Part shown: positions 17,866 to 26,885 of the stretch, one piece after another
How positions within the stretch are numbered: the stretch's first letter is position 1
Layout: every line of letters begins with the position of its first letter
Assembly (NCBI GenBank): GCA_963665865.2
Contig: CAXXWF010000001.1
Span: 3,658,001 to 3,722,000 of the forward strand
From: PHAA01 sp963665865
GTDB taxonomy: Bacteria; Bacillota; Syntrophomonadia; Syntrophomonadales; Syntrophomonadaceae
Length of the DNA stretch: 64,000 bases
Direction: 5' to 3'
Program-made: the position numbers and the translations under genes
Notes under the pieces: generated by a model
The model's database searches: none
What the model saw: the letters and a program-made list of their open reading frames with translations, nothing else
Told to the model about the DNA's origin: nothing

Positions 17866-18723
17866 TTGAACAATAGATGGAAAGGCTCAGTTGCTTTGTG
17901 CTTTTTTATGCTGGCTTTGAGCACCCACCCATCTGTAGCTAGATTAGACGAAGGGAATTTTATTCCCTTTTCTCAAATGGTGAGTGGTATCGCGGACAGA
18001 CAGACTAAGCTTCACCGTATAGAGAAGGGAGATACTCTATCCGCTATTGCCCGAGATAATGATGTAAGTCTCAACAAGTTAATGCTTGCCAATAACATGA
18101 ATGAAAGAACTATTCTCAAGGTAGGTGCGACTTTAAGGATTCCTGACTACCAGGGACCGGTGCACATTGTTGCCCCTGGGGAGAACATAAACGATCTGGC
18201 TGAACGCTACCAGATTAGTGAAACAGCGATAATTGATGCCAACCCAGATAAGAATGTCAATAATTTAGAGGTTGGGGATTGTTTGCGAATTCCCGAGACT
18301 GACGAGGAGTGGATTGAACCATCTACAGCCGAACCATCTCGCGGGGTATCTATACGCAATGCGGTTAGTTGGCCTATACTTGGTAAGATTACCTGCCCCT
18401 TCGGCCCAAGAAAATCCGGATTTCATCATGGTATCGATATAGCCAGCACCATAGGGACTCCGATTCATGCAGCCGCGGCCGGCACCGTCTCTTGGGCCGG
18501 GCCCATGTCAGTTTATGGTCGTACCGTGATAATTGATCACCCGGACGGGGAACAAACCCTTTATGCCCATGCTTCGAAAATTGATGTGCAAAAGGGAGAG
18601 AAAGTGAATCGGGGCCAGGTTATAAGCGCCGTTGGAATTAGTGGAGTAACCACCGGTCCCCATCTTCATTTTGAAGTGAGAATTAATAAAAAAGCATGTG
18701 ATCCGATGAGTTACCTGCGATAA
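17866..18723 (+). CDS. LysM-LysM-M23 cell wall endopeptidase
   Basis: A 285-residue exported protein. A hydrophobic signal segment (about residues 5-28) is followed by two LysM peptidoglycan-binding repeats (RIEKGDTLSAIARDN and HIVAPGENINDLAERY) and a C-terminal M23 peptidase with HHGIDIAS and the HLHFEV metal motif. All M23 zinc ligands appear present. The TTG at 17866 follows GAGGTG. It sits between rho and a radical SAM gene, where B. subtilis would have rpmE. A wall-remodelling role is inferred from domains. Confidence 0.9.
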   Translation: MNNRWKGSVALCFFMLALSTHPSVARLDEGNFIPFSQMVSGIADRQTKLHRIEKGDTLSAIARDNDVSLNKLMLANNMNERTILKVGATLRIPDYQGPVHIVAPGENINDLAERYQISETAIIDANPDKNVNNLEVGDCLRIPETDEEWIEPSTAEPSRGVSIRNAVSWPILGKITCPFGPRKSGFHHGIDIASTIGTPIHAAAAGTVSWAGPMSVYGRTVIIDHPDGEQTLYAHASKIDVQKGEKVNRGQVISAVGISGVTTGPHLHFEVRINKKACDPMSYLR

Positions 18724-18780
18724 AATGATTAGCCTCCGGCAGGGTGCTTTTTTGCTCGGCCTGACTTCATCGACACTCTG

Positions 18781-18806
18781 AAGCTTCCATAAGGGGGCTT
18801 TTTTTA
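18781..18806 (+). terminator. Intrinsic terminator after the M23 peptidase gene
   Basis: AAGCTTCC pairs with GGGGGCTT using two G-U pairs across an ATAA loop and runs into seven T residues. Confidence 0.65.
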
Positions 18807-18853
18807 TAGCTTAAATTAGGGTAGGCTATTGAAGGGGAGGTGATAACTGAGCT

Positions 18854-20137
18854 GTGAAAAATAATGAGAGGTTTTTGGCTTTGTATGCCAATGAAAAGGG
18901 CGAAGTTTTGGAGCACCCCCGGTTTGGTATGTTGGGCCGGACTGGGATGGAATGGGTGGAGCCGGAGGGGGAGGAAATGATACCGCTTCCTCAAGGGGCC
19001 TCATTGGTTTCGATACCGGGACATATCCCCGTGGCTTTCGATAATGATCAGGTCAAGACCTTTAGATCTGCGCCGAAGTGCCAGACAGCTCAAGCCGTTG
19101 CCGTTCTGCTGCCCCAGGGTTTTACCCGCACCCTTTTGCCAGCCTATGTAAGTCCAAAGAAGTTACAGGATATACCCTTACTGGGTTATGCTGCGGTGGG
19201 TTTCAAGAATAACAAGATATGGGTAGCTGCGGTCCAGAGCGATGAGCATCGGAAGTGGCATCCCCGTTATTATAATACCGTCGGGCTGCCCGGCAGAATC
19301 AACCGGATGCTGAAAAAATACCCTGACAACCGCATAGTAAGACAGTTAGCTTACTGTTCGCTTCAGTACAGCTGCTACACTGCTCAGAATATATTCTATG
19401 GCCGCTGGGAAGGCGGTATACCAACCATGACTGCCTGCAACGCTGGATGTATAGGATGTATTTCCGAAAGTCATATTAAGGTTGACTCTCCCCAGCAGCG
19501 TCTGGAATTTCAACCTTCGATCCAGGAAATCAGTCAATTGGGCTTGGAACACCTTGCTCATGCCCGGGAGGGTATCATCTCCTTTGGACAGGGGTGTGAA
19601 GGTGAACCATCGCTTAATGCGGATATTTTGGCTCAGGCAATTACTAATATTCGGGAGCAGTGCGAACAGGGCACCATAAATATTAACAGTAACGCCGGCT
19701 ACACTGAAGGGATAAATAAACTCTGCAGATCGGGACTGGATGCAATGCGGGTTACCATATTCTCCTGTCAGGAAGAAAACTATAATAGTTACCACCGCCC
19801 CAGGAACTATTGCTTGGAAGATGTGGAGAACTCCATAAAACATGCGAAGGATTGGGGAGTACGGGTATCACTGAACTTGCTTACCTTCCCGGGTTTTACT
19901 GACCGGGAAGAGGAATTGGAAGCATTGCTGGTGTTTGTGCAGAAAAACAACGTAGATATGATTCAACTCCGAAATTTAAATATCGACGCTGACTTACTGT
20001 TTAAGCATATCCCCACGGGAGGAGAAATCCTGGGAATCAATAATTTTATCCATTTATTGCACCAAGAACTTCCCAGTCTTGAAATTGGCTCATACTCTCA
20101 TCCCTTGATAAGGAATGACAAGGTGCCCAATGATTAA
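18854..20137 (+). CDS. Radical SAM protein of unknown substrate
   Basis: A 427-residue protein. The cluster motif is ACNAGCIGC (CX3CX2C) near residue 200, with a GQGCEGEPSLN block and a TININSN block typical of radical SAM barrels. The first 190 residues have no recognised domain and no extra cysteine cluster stands out. Related proteins without a known reaction occur in clostridia. GTG start after GGGGAGGTG. It has its own short leader and is followed by a palindromic repeat. Confidence 0.82.
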   Translation: MKNNERFLALYANEKGEVLEHPRFGMLGRTGMEWVEPEGEEMIPLPQGASLVSIPGHIPVAFDNDQVKTFRSAPKCQTAQAVAVLLPQGFTRTLLPAYVSPKKLQDIPLLGYAAVGFKNNKIWVAAVQSDEHRKWHPRYYNTVGLPGRINRMLKKYPDNRIVRQLAYCSLQYSCYTAQNIFYGRWEGGIPTMTACNAGCIGCISESHIKVDSPQQRLEFQPSIQEISQLGLEHLAHAREGIISFGQGCEGEPSLNADILAQAITNIREQCEQGTININSNAGYTEGINKLCRSGLDAMRVTIFSCQEENYNSYHRPRNYCLEDVENSIKHAKDWGVRVSLNLLTFPGFTDREEELEALLVFVQKNNVDMIQLRNLNIDADLLFKHIPTGGEILGINNFIHLLHQELPSLEIGSYSHPLIRNDKVPND

Positions 20138-20163
20138 GACGAGAATGGGACGATAGACGCTGA

Positions 20164-20249
20164 GGGAGTCAAGGGGACGGTTCTCCTGACTCCGTTCAAA
20201 GATCTTAAGATCTTAATGAGGAGTCAGGAGAACCGTCCCCTTGACTCCC
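20164..20249. repeat. 30-bp perfect inverted repeat, GGGGACGGTTCT family
   Basis: The arms 20164-20193 and 20220-20249 are perfect inverted copies containing AAGGGGACGGTTCTCC. The 26-base loop holds a second palindrome, AGATCTTAAGATCT. The element sits between the radical SAM gene and yhaM. Related copies lie at 49294-49375 and around 58789-60480. It is not followed by a T run and is unlikely to be a simple terminator. Confidence 0.9.
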
Positions 20250-20267
20250 TTTCAGAAGGAGAGAAGA

Positions 20268-21260
20268 ATGGTGGAGAACAAAGGACCATTTCTAGTGAAA
20301 GAACTTAAGGGCATGACCCCAGGGCACCAGATATTTGGAAAATATTTATTGCTGGATAAATTGCACCGCAAAACCAAGGATAACAAGGATATGTATAATA
20401 TCAAGCTGGGCGATGCAACAGGTGACATTGATGCGGTAGTTTGGGAGAATTGTCCCATAGCCGGCGATTTTGCAAGCGGGTCGGTAATTGGCTTGCTTGG
20501 AGACATCGGCATTTTTAATGGCAAAACCCAGGTAACGGTCAAAAGGATTAAGGTACTGGATGAAGACCCCACCCCTTATCTGCCTGGCCCGGCAGTCAAC
20601 CTGGAAGCTTTGCAGCTTCGTTTTGAGCAGTATGTGCAGTCCATAAAGGACATGCATCTTAGCGCTCTTTTAACCCGAATATTTACCCCGACCATTAAAG
20701 ACAGATTTTATAAAGCTACGGCCGCCAAGACAATTCATCATAATTACAGCGGAGGATTGCTGGAGCACACGCTGGAAGTGGCTGATTTATGCGTCCAGGC
20801 TTTGGGCGTTTTTCCCGGGCTGAATCGTGATTTAATGGTGACAGGAGCATTACTTCACGACATAGGTAAAATTGTGGAGTTGGAAATTAAGGTTATTCCT
20901 CAATATACCATAGAAGGCAGACTGGTTGGTCATATTGTGCTGGGAACGGAAATGATAACCATGCAGATCAGCGGGATACGGCAGGAGGGGGAGACTTTCC
21001 CTGATGAATTGGAATGGATGTTGAAGCATATGATACTAAGCCACCATGGCAATTTAGAATTTGGTTCCCCGGTTATACCATTATTCCCGGAGGCTTTACT
21101 GCTGCATGTGATGGATAACCTGGATGCCAAAATGTTCATCTTTTTTAATAAAATAAATGAGAGCGGAAACGAAACTGAAATGTTTACTAACTATGACAAC
21201 TTTTTTGCCCAGCATTTTTTCAAGTATCGTTATACAAGTCCGGAGGATAATGAGGTGTAA
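20268..21260 (+). CDS. yhaM: 3'-5' exoribonuclease YhaM family
   Basis: A 330-residue protein. An N-terminal OB fold (about residues 15-105, with TGDIDAVVW) is followed by an HD hydrolase domain with HHNYSGGLLEHTLEV and ALLHDIGKI motifs (about 155-300). This is the YhaM architecture, a Mn-dependent 3'-5' exonuclease acting on RNA and single-stranded DNA. The ATG at 20268 follows AAGGAGA; an upstream in-frame ATG would lie within the palindromic repeat. Confidence 0.88.
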   Translation: MVENKGPFLVKELKGMTPGHQIFGKYLLLDKLHRKTKDNKDMYNIKLGDATGDIDAVVWENCPIAGDFASGSVIGLLGDIGIFNGKTQVTVKRIKVLDEDPTPYLPGPAVNLEALQLRFEQYVQSIKDMHLSALLTRIFTPTIKDRFYKATAAKTIHHNYSGGLLEHTLEVADLCVQALGVFPGLNRDLMVTGALLHDIGKIVELEIKVIPQYTIEGRLVGHIVLGTEMITMQISGIRQEGETFPDELEWMLKHMILSHHGNLEFGSPVIPLFPEALLLHVMDNLDAKMFIFFNKINESGNETEMFTNYDNFFAQHFFKYRYTSPEDNEV

Positions 21261-21364
21261 TACATTTAAGGGGATTAGCAAGGGATGTTTTCAAGGGGAT
21301 GACATTTCCCTGATGAGTTATACCATGACATTATCACTGATTAACAACAAAATGGCACTTATTC

Positions 21365-21393
21365 TTGTCTTTTAGTAATTTTATTGATATAAT
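21365..21393 (+). promoter_or_regulatory. Promoter of rpmE
   Basis: TTGTCT and TATAAT are separated by exactly 17 bases, about 80 bases upstream of the rpmE start. Confidence 0.75.
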
Positions 21394-21474
21394 ATTTCTC
21401 GCAGTTTGCAATAAAGAATAGTAGAATTAGATGATAGAAATTTGCTATTGGATAACCGAAACGAGGTGAAAGTA

Positions 21475-21678
21475 ATGAAAGAAAAAATACATCCTAAGTA
21501 TTTTACTACGACAGCTAGATGCTCCTGTGGCAACGAGTTTGAGATTGGTTCTACTAAGGAAAGCCTGAAAGTTGAGATATGCTCCAAATGCCATCCGTTC
21601 TATACCGGAGATAAGCTGCGGATAGTAGATACAGCTGGTAGGGTTGAGAAGTTTAAGAAAAAGTACGGTTTGAATTAG
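21475..21678 (+). CDS. rpmE: Ribosomal protein L31, zinc-binding form
   Basis: A 67-residue 50S protein, usual length for L31 type A. The N-terminus MKEKIHPKY is typical. Cysteines in RCSCGN and CSKCHPFYTG give the zinc site of the C+ form; B. subtilis switches between such a form and a zinc-free paralogue under zinc limitation. ATG at 21475 follows GAGGTG. It has its own promoter and terminator. Confidence 0.97.
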   Translation: MKEKIHPKYFTTTARCSCGNEFEIGSTKESLKVEICSKCHPFYTGDKLRIVDTAGRVEKFKKKYGLN

Positions 21679-21697
21679 TTAGTATAACATGATCGCG

Positions 21698-21724
21698 AGC
21701 AGGACAATCGTTCCTGCTTTTTTT
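21698..21724 (+). terminator. Intrinsic terminator after rpmE
   Basis: AGCAGGA pairs with TCCTGCT across a seven-base loop and is followed by T residues. Confidence 0.85.
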
Positions 21725-21765
21725 CTCTGTTCGATTGGCATCGTAAGATGTAAAGGTGATGAATT

Positions 21766-22653
21766 ATGAATAAAAAAACCAGCTATGGTGGTATGGCAGT
21801 AATTGAAGGGGTTATGATGCGTGGCCCAGAGGAAACCGCCTTGGCTGTACGTAAGCCTGATGGCAGCATTGAGGTTGAGAAAGAAACTAATAGTGATCTG
21901 CGTACCCGCTATCCTTTCCTTAAATGGCCTTTGATTCGAGGCTGCTATGTTCTGATTGAATCAATGGTAGTAGGAATTAAGATGCTGAATAAGTCCGCCA
22001 ATATGTCCCTGGAAGAGGAGGAAGAAGAATTAAGCTCTCGGGAGATACTTGTGACCGGCCTAGTGGCAGTGGTCATGGCACTTGTCCTGTTTGTGGTTCT
22101 TCCTACCGCTATTGTACATTACACCAAACAGTTTATAGGCGGAGTGTTAGGACAAAATATTGTTGAAGGTATTATCCGGATAACGTTTTTTCTAGCATAT
22201 GTTTGGGCTATTTCAAAGATGAAAGATATAGAGCGGGTATTCATGTATCATGGAGCTGAACATAAATCAATCAATGCCCATGAAGCCGGGGTTGAATTGA
22301 CGGTTGCTAACGTGCGAAAATTTAGTACCATGCACCCGCGGTGTGGAACAAGTTTTTTGTTAGTAGTAATGGTTATTTCCATCCTGGTATTTGCCCTACT
22401 GGGACAAGGGACTCTTTTTTACCGGGTGTGGTCCCGAATTGCAGTGTTTCCTATTGTAGCCGGTTTGGGTTATGAATTTATCAGATTTTCCGGTAATTGT
22501 TACCAGCAAACCTGGGCTAAATTTATTATAGCGCCAGGGCTGTGGCTGCAAAAACTCACGACTCGTGAGCCGGATGACGATCAGATTGAGGTTGCCCTGG
22601 CAGCACTCCGTGAAGTTCTAATGGATGAACCGGGGGCAGCAATAGCCTCATAA
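21766..22653 (+). CDS. DUF1385 membrane protein (YqhQ-like)
   Basis: A 295-residue protein beginning with the family motif SYGGMAVIEGVMMRGP and carrying FMYHGAEHKSINAHE and MHPRCGTSF, which are the DUF1385 hallmarks. Hydrophobic segments are near residues 95-115, 120-150, 195-215 and 220-240. The conserved His and Cys residues suggest a metal or redox site, but the biochemical function is not known. It is commonly found upstream of prfA in Firmicutes, as here. Confidence 0.88.
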   Translation: MNKKTSYGGMAVIEGVMMRGPEETALAVRKPDGSIEVEKETNSDLRTRYPFLKWPLIRGCYVLIESMVVGIKMLNKSANMSLEEEEEELSSREILVTGLVAVVMALVLFVVLPTAIVHYTKQFIGGVLGQNIVEGIIRITFFLAYVWAISKMKDIERVFMYHGAEHKSINAHEAGVELTVANVRKFSTMHPRCGTSFLLVVMVISILVFALLGQGTLFYRVWSRIAVFPIVAGLGYEFIRFSGNCYQQTWAKFIIAPGLWLQKLTTREPDDDQIEVALAALREVLMDEPGAAIAS

Positions 22654-22697
22654 ACAGCCTTATTATAAGTGAGTCCGGTAAGGAGGAGCATAACTAA

Positions 22698-23765
22698 ATG
22701 CTGCAAAAGTTAGAGAGTTTAGAAACTAAATATAATGAGTTAAATGAGTTATTGAGCAATCCCGAGATTATTGCTGATCAGAGCAGATATCAGAAATATG
22801 CTAAAGCTTACTCGGACCTTAGTGAGATTGTCTCCGTATACCGGGATCTAAAGGCCGCCCTGGAAGGTATTGAGGATTCTCGCAGTATGCTTAAGGACAA
22901 TCCCGATGAGGAGTTTAAGGCGATGTTGCTTGCGGAAATTGAAGACCTGGAAGCGAAAAAGCTGAGCCTCGAACAAAGGGTTAAGGTCTTACTTCTGCCG
23001 ACCGACCCTAATGACGAAAAGAGCGTTATAATGGAAATCCGGGCTGGGACAGGCGGCGAGGAGGCGGCTCTTTTTGGGGCTACTCTTTTCCGGATGTATA
23101 CCCGCTATGCCGAAGAACAAGGCTGGAAAATTGATATTATGGACTCTCACTTTACTGAGTTAGGCGGCATTAAAGAACTTATTTATGTAGTTGATGGGCA
23201 GGGAGCCTACAGCAAATTGAAATATGAGTCCGGAGTACACCGCGTCCAGCGTATTCCTTCCACGGAGTCCGGCGGCAGGATACATACTTCGGCAGCCACC
23301 GTGGCAGTTTTACCCGAGGCCGAGGAAGTGGATGTAGATATTAATGAAAATGACTTAAAAATTGATGTCTATTGCTCCAGCGGACCAGGAGGACAATGCG
23401 TAAATACTACCCAGTCAGCGGTTCGAATTACCCATCTGCCAACCGGACTGGTGGTGACCTGCCAGGATGAGAAGTCCCAGCATAAGAACAAGGCTCAGGC
23501 CTTGAGGGTTTTGCGGTCGCGTTTAAAGGAAGTCCTGGAAGACGAAAAGAATATGGAGACCGCCGGCACACGCAAAAGCCAGGTAGGTTCAGGTGACCGC
23601 AGTGAAAGGATCAGGACCTATAATTTCCCGCAAGGACGGGTCAGTGACCATCGAATTAATCTTACCCTGCATAAACTGGATCAAATATTAGAAGGGCAGT
23701 TAGGTGAAATTATTGATGCCCTGATGGCCAATGACCAGGCCGAACGATTAAAACAGGTGGATTAA
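22698..23765 (+). CDS. prfA: Peptide chain release factor 1
   Basis: A 355-residue class I release factor reading UAA and UAG. The GGQ catalytic motif is in SGPGGQCVNTT near residue 230; the recognition domain includes the expected basic loop. ATG after AAGGAGGAG. The next gene, prmC, methylates the GGQ glutamine, and lies two bases downstream. Confidence 0.97.
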   Translation: MLQKLESLETKYNELNELLSNPEIIADQSRYQKYAKAYSDLSEIVSVYRDLKAALEGIEDSRSMLKDNPDEEFKAMLLAEIEDLEAKKLSLEQRVKVLLLPTDPNDEKSVIMEIRAGTGGEEAALFGATLFRMYTRYAEEQGWKIDIMDSHFTELGGIKELIYVVDGQGAYSKLKYESGVHRVQRIPSTESGGRIHTSAATVAVLPEAEEVDVDINENDLKIDVYCSSGPGGQCVNTTQSAVRITHLPTGLVVTCQDEKSQHKNKAQALRVLRSRLKEVLEDEKNMETAGTRKSQVGSGDRSERIRTYNFPQGRVSDHRINLTLHKLDQILEGQLGEIIDALMANDQAERLKQVD

Positions 23766-23767
23766 AG

Positions 23768-24619
23768 GTGCAGAAGAGCTGGCGAATTAAAGACCTACTA
23801 GAATGGACAACCCGGTATTTTTTAGACAGAGGTATGCAAGCATCTCGATTGGAAGCCGAGATATTGCTGGCTCATGTGTTTGGGAAAAACCGGGTTTATT
23901 TATATGCCAACTTTGAGGAACCGGTGAACCAGGGCGAAAGGGAGATATACCGGGAGTATATCAAGCGAAGAGCAGCAGGGGAACCGCTGGCCTATATTGT
24001 TGGTCAGAAGGAGTTCATGTCCCTCAATTTTAAAGTAAGTCCGGATGTTTTAATACCCCGCCCTGATACCGAAATTATAGTGGAAACCGCCCTGAGCCTT
24101 GCCAAAGAGGGTGTAATAAAAAGAATTTGTGATGTGGGCACTGGATCAGGGGCAATCGCAATTAGTCTTGCTGTTTATCTCCCTGATAGTGAGATTTACG
24201 CAGTGGATCTGTCCCCAGCCGCCCTTAATGTTGCCCGGGAAAATGCAGGACGGCATAATGTTACTATTCATTTTCGGGAAGGAGATTTACTGTCACCTTT
24301 AGAGAATGACGCGAAGCTGGATTTGATCACCGCCAATTTGCCTTATGTGACCATGGCCGAGATAGAAGAGTTGGAAATAGGGGTAAAGGCTTGGGAGCCA
24401 CGGATGGCTTTGGCAGCAACTGGTGATGGACTGGATATATACAGACGGCTGGTTCCGCAGGCTTACGACCTTCTGCAGCCAGGCGGATTTATGTTATGCG
24501 AAGTGGATCCACGGCAGGTGGAGTCTGCCCGAGCAATGATGCAGGGTTTTAGTGAGATAGAGATAATTAAGGATGAAGCCGGTCGGGATCGGTTGGTAAA
24601 AGCGCGGAGGACTGTCTGA
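23768..24619 (+). CDS. prmC: Release factor glutamine methyltransferase
   Basis: A 283-residue SAM-dependent methyltransferase that methylates the GGQ glutamine of release factors. The SAM motif is DVGTGSGAIAISLA and the catalytic motif, usually NPPY, is NLPYV here. An N-terminal helical domain (about 1-90) recognises the factor. GTG start two bases after prfA. It overlaps the next gene by one base. Confidence 0.93.
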   Translation: MQKSWRIKDLLEWTTRYFLDRGMQASRLEAEILLAHVFGKNRVYLYANFEEPVNQGEREIYREYIKRRAAGEPLAYIVGQKEFMSLNFKVSPDVLIPRPDTEIIVETALSLAKEGVIKRICDVGTGSGAIAISLAVYLPDSEIYAVDLSPAALNVARENAGRHNVTIHFREGDLLSPLENDAKLDLITANLPYVTMAEIEELEIGVKAWEPRMALAATGDGLDIYRRLVPQAYDLLQPGGFMLCEVDPRQVESARAMMQGFSEIEIIKDEAGRDRLVKARRTV

Positions 24620-25593
24620 TGGATAAGACGAAATATTTACGGGTGAATGCCAGGAATCCTGAGCCAGTTATTATTGAACAGGCAGCCCGATATATAAAAG
24701 CCGGGGAACTGGTAGCCTTTCCAACTGAAACGGTATATGGTCTGGGGGCCGATGCCTTTCAGCCGAATGCGGTGGAGAAAATATTCCTGGCCAAGGGTCG
24801 GCCAGCCGAAAACCCTCTGCTGGTTCACGTCAGTAATCTAGCCCAGGTACAAAAACTTACCATGGAAGTGTCCGTAATAGCAAGGAAGTTGATGAATCGC
24901 TTCTGGCCGGGTCCGCTATCCATAATACTGCCTGCTCTGCCTGCGGTACCGGATATTGTAAGAGGCGGCCAGCGGGGGGTAGGTTTACGAATGCCATCAC
25001 ATCCAGCAGCTTTGGCCCTGATTGAGGCAACCGGGCCTCTGGCTGCCCCCAGTGCGAATCTTTATGGCCGCCCCAGCCCCACTAATGCTGAGCATGTTCG
25101 TCAGGATTTAGATGGTAAGATTGCAGCAGTTTTGGACGCAGGTGATACAGGTGCGGGCCTGGAATCTACGGTTATTGACTTAACCAGCGCAAAGTGCAGG
25201 ATTTTGCGTCGTGGTGGAACCAGTGTGGAAGTACTGGAGGAATTCCTGGAAGTTAAAATTGAATTAGCAAGGGCCCAAAACTTGCCACGTTATAATACCA
25301 ATATCCAAGTAGTTTTGAGTGAGAATCAAGCTGATTATGATTTTAAACGGAATGCATTCTTAGACGAGGGACGGATATTAGGAGTCGTACATATTAATAA
25401 TTGCTCCGAGCATAAAATAGAAGAGGTGAAGCGAACCTTTAATTTGAGTTTATCCGGGATAGGAATGAATTTATATTCCATACTCCGCGAAGCTGAAGAA
25501 AATGGAATCGAAACGTTGCTTATTGCACCGTTCGACCAGAATCTAGCCGGAGGCGCCCTGATGGATCGCTTGCGGCGAGCCGCTTCCCAATAA
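24619..25593 (+). CDS. ywlC: Threonylcarbamoyl-AMP synthase (Sua5/YwlC)
   Basis: A 324-residue protein making threonylcarbamoyl-AMP for the t6A37 tRNA modification. The YrdC domain (about residues 15-205) shows AFPTETVYGLGADA, KGRPAENPLLVH and SANLYGRPSPT; the C-terminal Sua5 domain makes it the long form. The ATG overlaps the prmC stop as TGATG. B. subtilis has spoIIR between these genes; it is absent here. Confidence 0.93.
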   Translation: MDKTKYLRVNARNPEPVIIEQAARYIKAGELVAFPTETVYGLGADAFQPNAVEKIFLAKGRPAENPLLVHVSNLAQVQKLTMEVSVIARKLMNRFWPGPLSIILPALPAVPDIVRGGQRGVGLRMPSHPAALALIEATGPLAAPSANLYGRPSPTNAEHVRQDLDGKIAAVLDAGDTGAGLESTVIDLTSAKCRILRRGGTSVEVLEEFLEVKIELARAQNLPRYNTNIQVVLSENQADYDFKRNAFLDEGRILGVVHINNCSEHKIEEVKRTFNLSLSGIGMNLYSILREAEENGIETLLIAPFDQNLAGGALMDRLRRAASQ

Positions 25594-25615
25594 TCGCGTT
25601 AAAGGAGTATTTTTT

Positions 25616-26203
25616 TTGATGGAGCAATTTATAACAATCATGCTGGTTGCAATCGTGCTGGGGGCAGATTCATTTTCCCTGGCGATGGGTATGGGTTTAA
25701 AAGGTGTATCCAGAAGCTATGAATATAAGTTCTCTTCAATGGTAGGTATATTCCACGTGATTATGCCGCTTATAGGGTTAACCCTAGGCATGGCAGCCGG
25801 TAACCTTCTCGGTGTATGGGCAGCCCGGTTAGGGGCTGCGGTCCTAGCTTTTATGGGGGGAGACCTACTCTGGAAAGGATATAAGGAAATGCAGCCTCAG
25901 ATCTTTAAGTTGAATCAGGGAAAGGTTATGATAGAGAAAAAAGACGTTGTTGCTGATGGATGGATTAACCTGACCGTTTTAACGACTTCGGTAAGTATTG
26001 ATGCCCTTACGGTAGGGTTCAGCTTGGGGACGCTTTTTGTTGTGCCCATATATTATCCGGTACTAGTGATAGGGACAGTGGCGGGAATTATGACCATGGT
26101 TGGTTTCCAGGGCGGGAAATTCTTTAGCAGGATAATTGGTTCTTATGCCCAGATAGTCGGGGGAATAGTTCTGATAACTTTGGCGCTAAAAATGGCTCTT
26201 TAA
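25616..26203 (+). CDS. mntP: Manganese efflux pump MntP family
   Basis: A 195-residue protein with six predicted helices arranged as two repeats. The paired signatures are LGADSFSLAMGMGL at the N-terminus and TSVSIDALTVGFSLG in the second half, with the Asp residues in the membrane typical of MntP/YebN. It exports Mn2+ in characterised members. The start may be the TTG at 25616 or the next codon, ATG at 25619; AGGAG is eight bases before the TTG. Gene order matches B. subtilis ywlC-ywlD-ywlE. Confidence 0.88.
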   Translation: MMEQFITIMLVAIVLGADSFSLAMGMGLKGVSRSYEYKFSSMVGIFHVIMPLIGLTLGMAAGNLLGVWAARLGAAVLAFMGGDLLWKGYKEMQPQIFKLNQGKVMIEKKDVVADGWINLTVLTTSVSIDALTVGFSLGTLFVVPIYYPVLVIGTVAGIMTMVGFQGGKFFSRIIGSYAQIVGGIVLITLALKMAL

Positions 26204-26241
26204 GCATGGTTCCAGGCAAGCATTCGGAAGGAGCTCAAACA

Positions 26242-26715
26242 GTGACGACGATTTTATTTGTGTGCACCGGTAATACTTGCCGAAGCCCCATGGCTAGAGC
26301 GCTCCTCTTACAACGCCTGCAATCCAGGGCGCCATGGTCGGATAGTGGGGAACTTCAAGTGTGGTCAGCCGGTTTATTCACCCGGGATGGTCTGCCGGCT
26401 TCACCAGAAGCGATAGAAGCTATAAGTGAGGAAGGCATAGATATACGCCATCATCGTTCGTTGCAAATCAAGAACAGCATTATCGAGGATGCCAATCTAA
26501 TCCTTACCATGACGGTTAGCCAACGGGATTATTTACTAGAAAGATTTCCGCATAAATCTGTTAACATATATACACTTAGTGAATTCACCGGAGATGAGAC
26601 CGGGGAGGTTATAGATCCATATGGACATGGCCCTGAAGCTTATCGAAAAAGCCTTTGCCAACTTAAGCTGATGGTGGACAGGCTTTTTTATAAAATGATT
26701 AAAATGTCGCAGTAA
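26242..26715 (+). CDS. ywlE: Low-molecular-weight phosphatase, likely protein-arginine phosphatase
   Basis: A 157-residue phosphatase. The P-loop CTGNTCRS has threonine at the position that gives B. subtilis YwlE its preference for phosphoarginine; the general acid is in DPYGHG. Family knowledge therefore suggests removal of the arginine phosphates that McsB (52588-53652) adds. The GTG at 26242 follows AAGGAG; an ATG at 26206 is in frame but too far from a ribosome site. Low-activity tyrosine phosphatase remains an alternative. Confidence 0.85.
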   Translation: MTTILFVCTGNTCRSPMARALLLQRLQSRAPWSDSGELQVWSAGLFTRDGLPASPEAIEAISEEGIDIRHHRSLQIKNSIIEDANLILTMTVSQRDYLLERFPHKSVNIYTLSEFTGDETGEVIDPYGHGPEAYRKSLCQLKLMVDRLFYKMIKMSQ

Positions 26716-26840
26716 ACGGATACTGCGACGAGGGAAACGATAGATGCGGATACCACAGACCCTACGGGCACTACTGATGTGCCGCAGGCGGCACGATTAG
26801 GGTTGCTGCGTGTGAGCGAAGCGAACCCGCGTCTATCGTT
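26706..26840. repeat. Stem-loop and small palindromic element after ywlE
   Basis: GTCGCAGTA and TACTGCGAC (26706-26729) form a nine-base perfect stem overlapping the ywlE stop. Next to it, 26736-26749 and 26827-26840 are 14-base inverted ends (AACGATAGATGCGG and its complement with one mismatch) enclosing about 77 bases. The inside contains ACTACTGATGTG and GGTTGC, also seen in the tandem repeat at 46822-46993. No coding frame. Confidence 0.7.
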
Positions 26841-26885
26841 CTTATTCCGTCGAATCAAAAATAAAATCAAGATGAGGTGAGGCAA

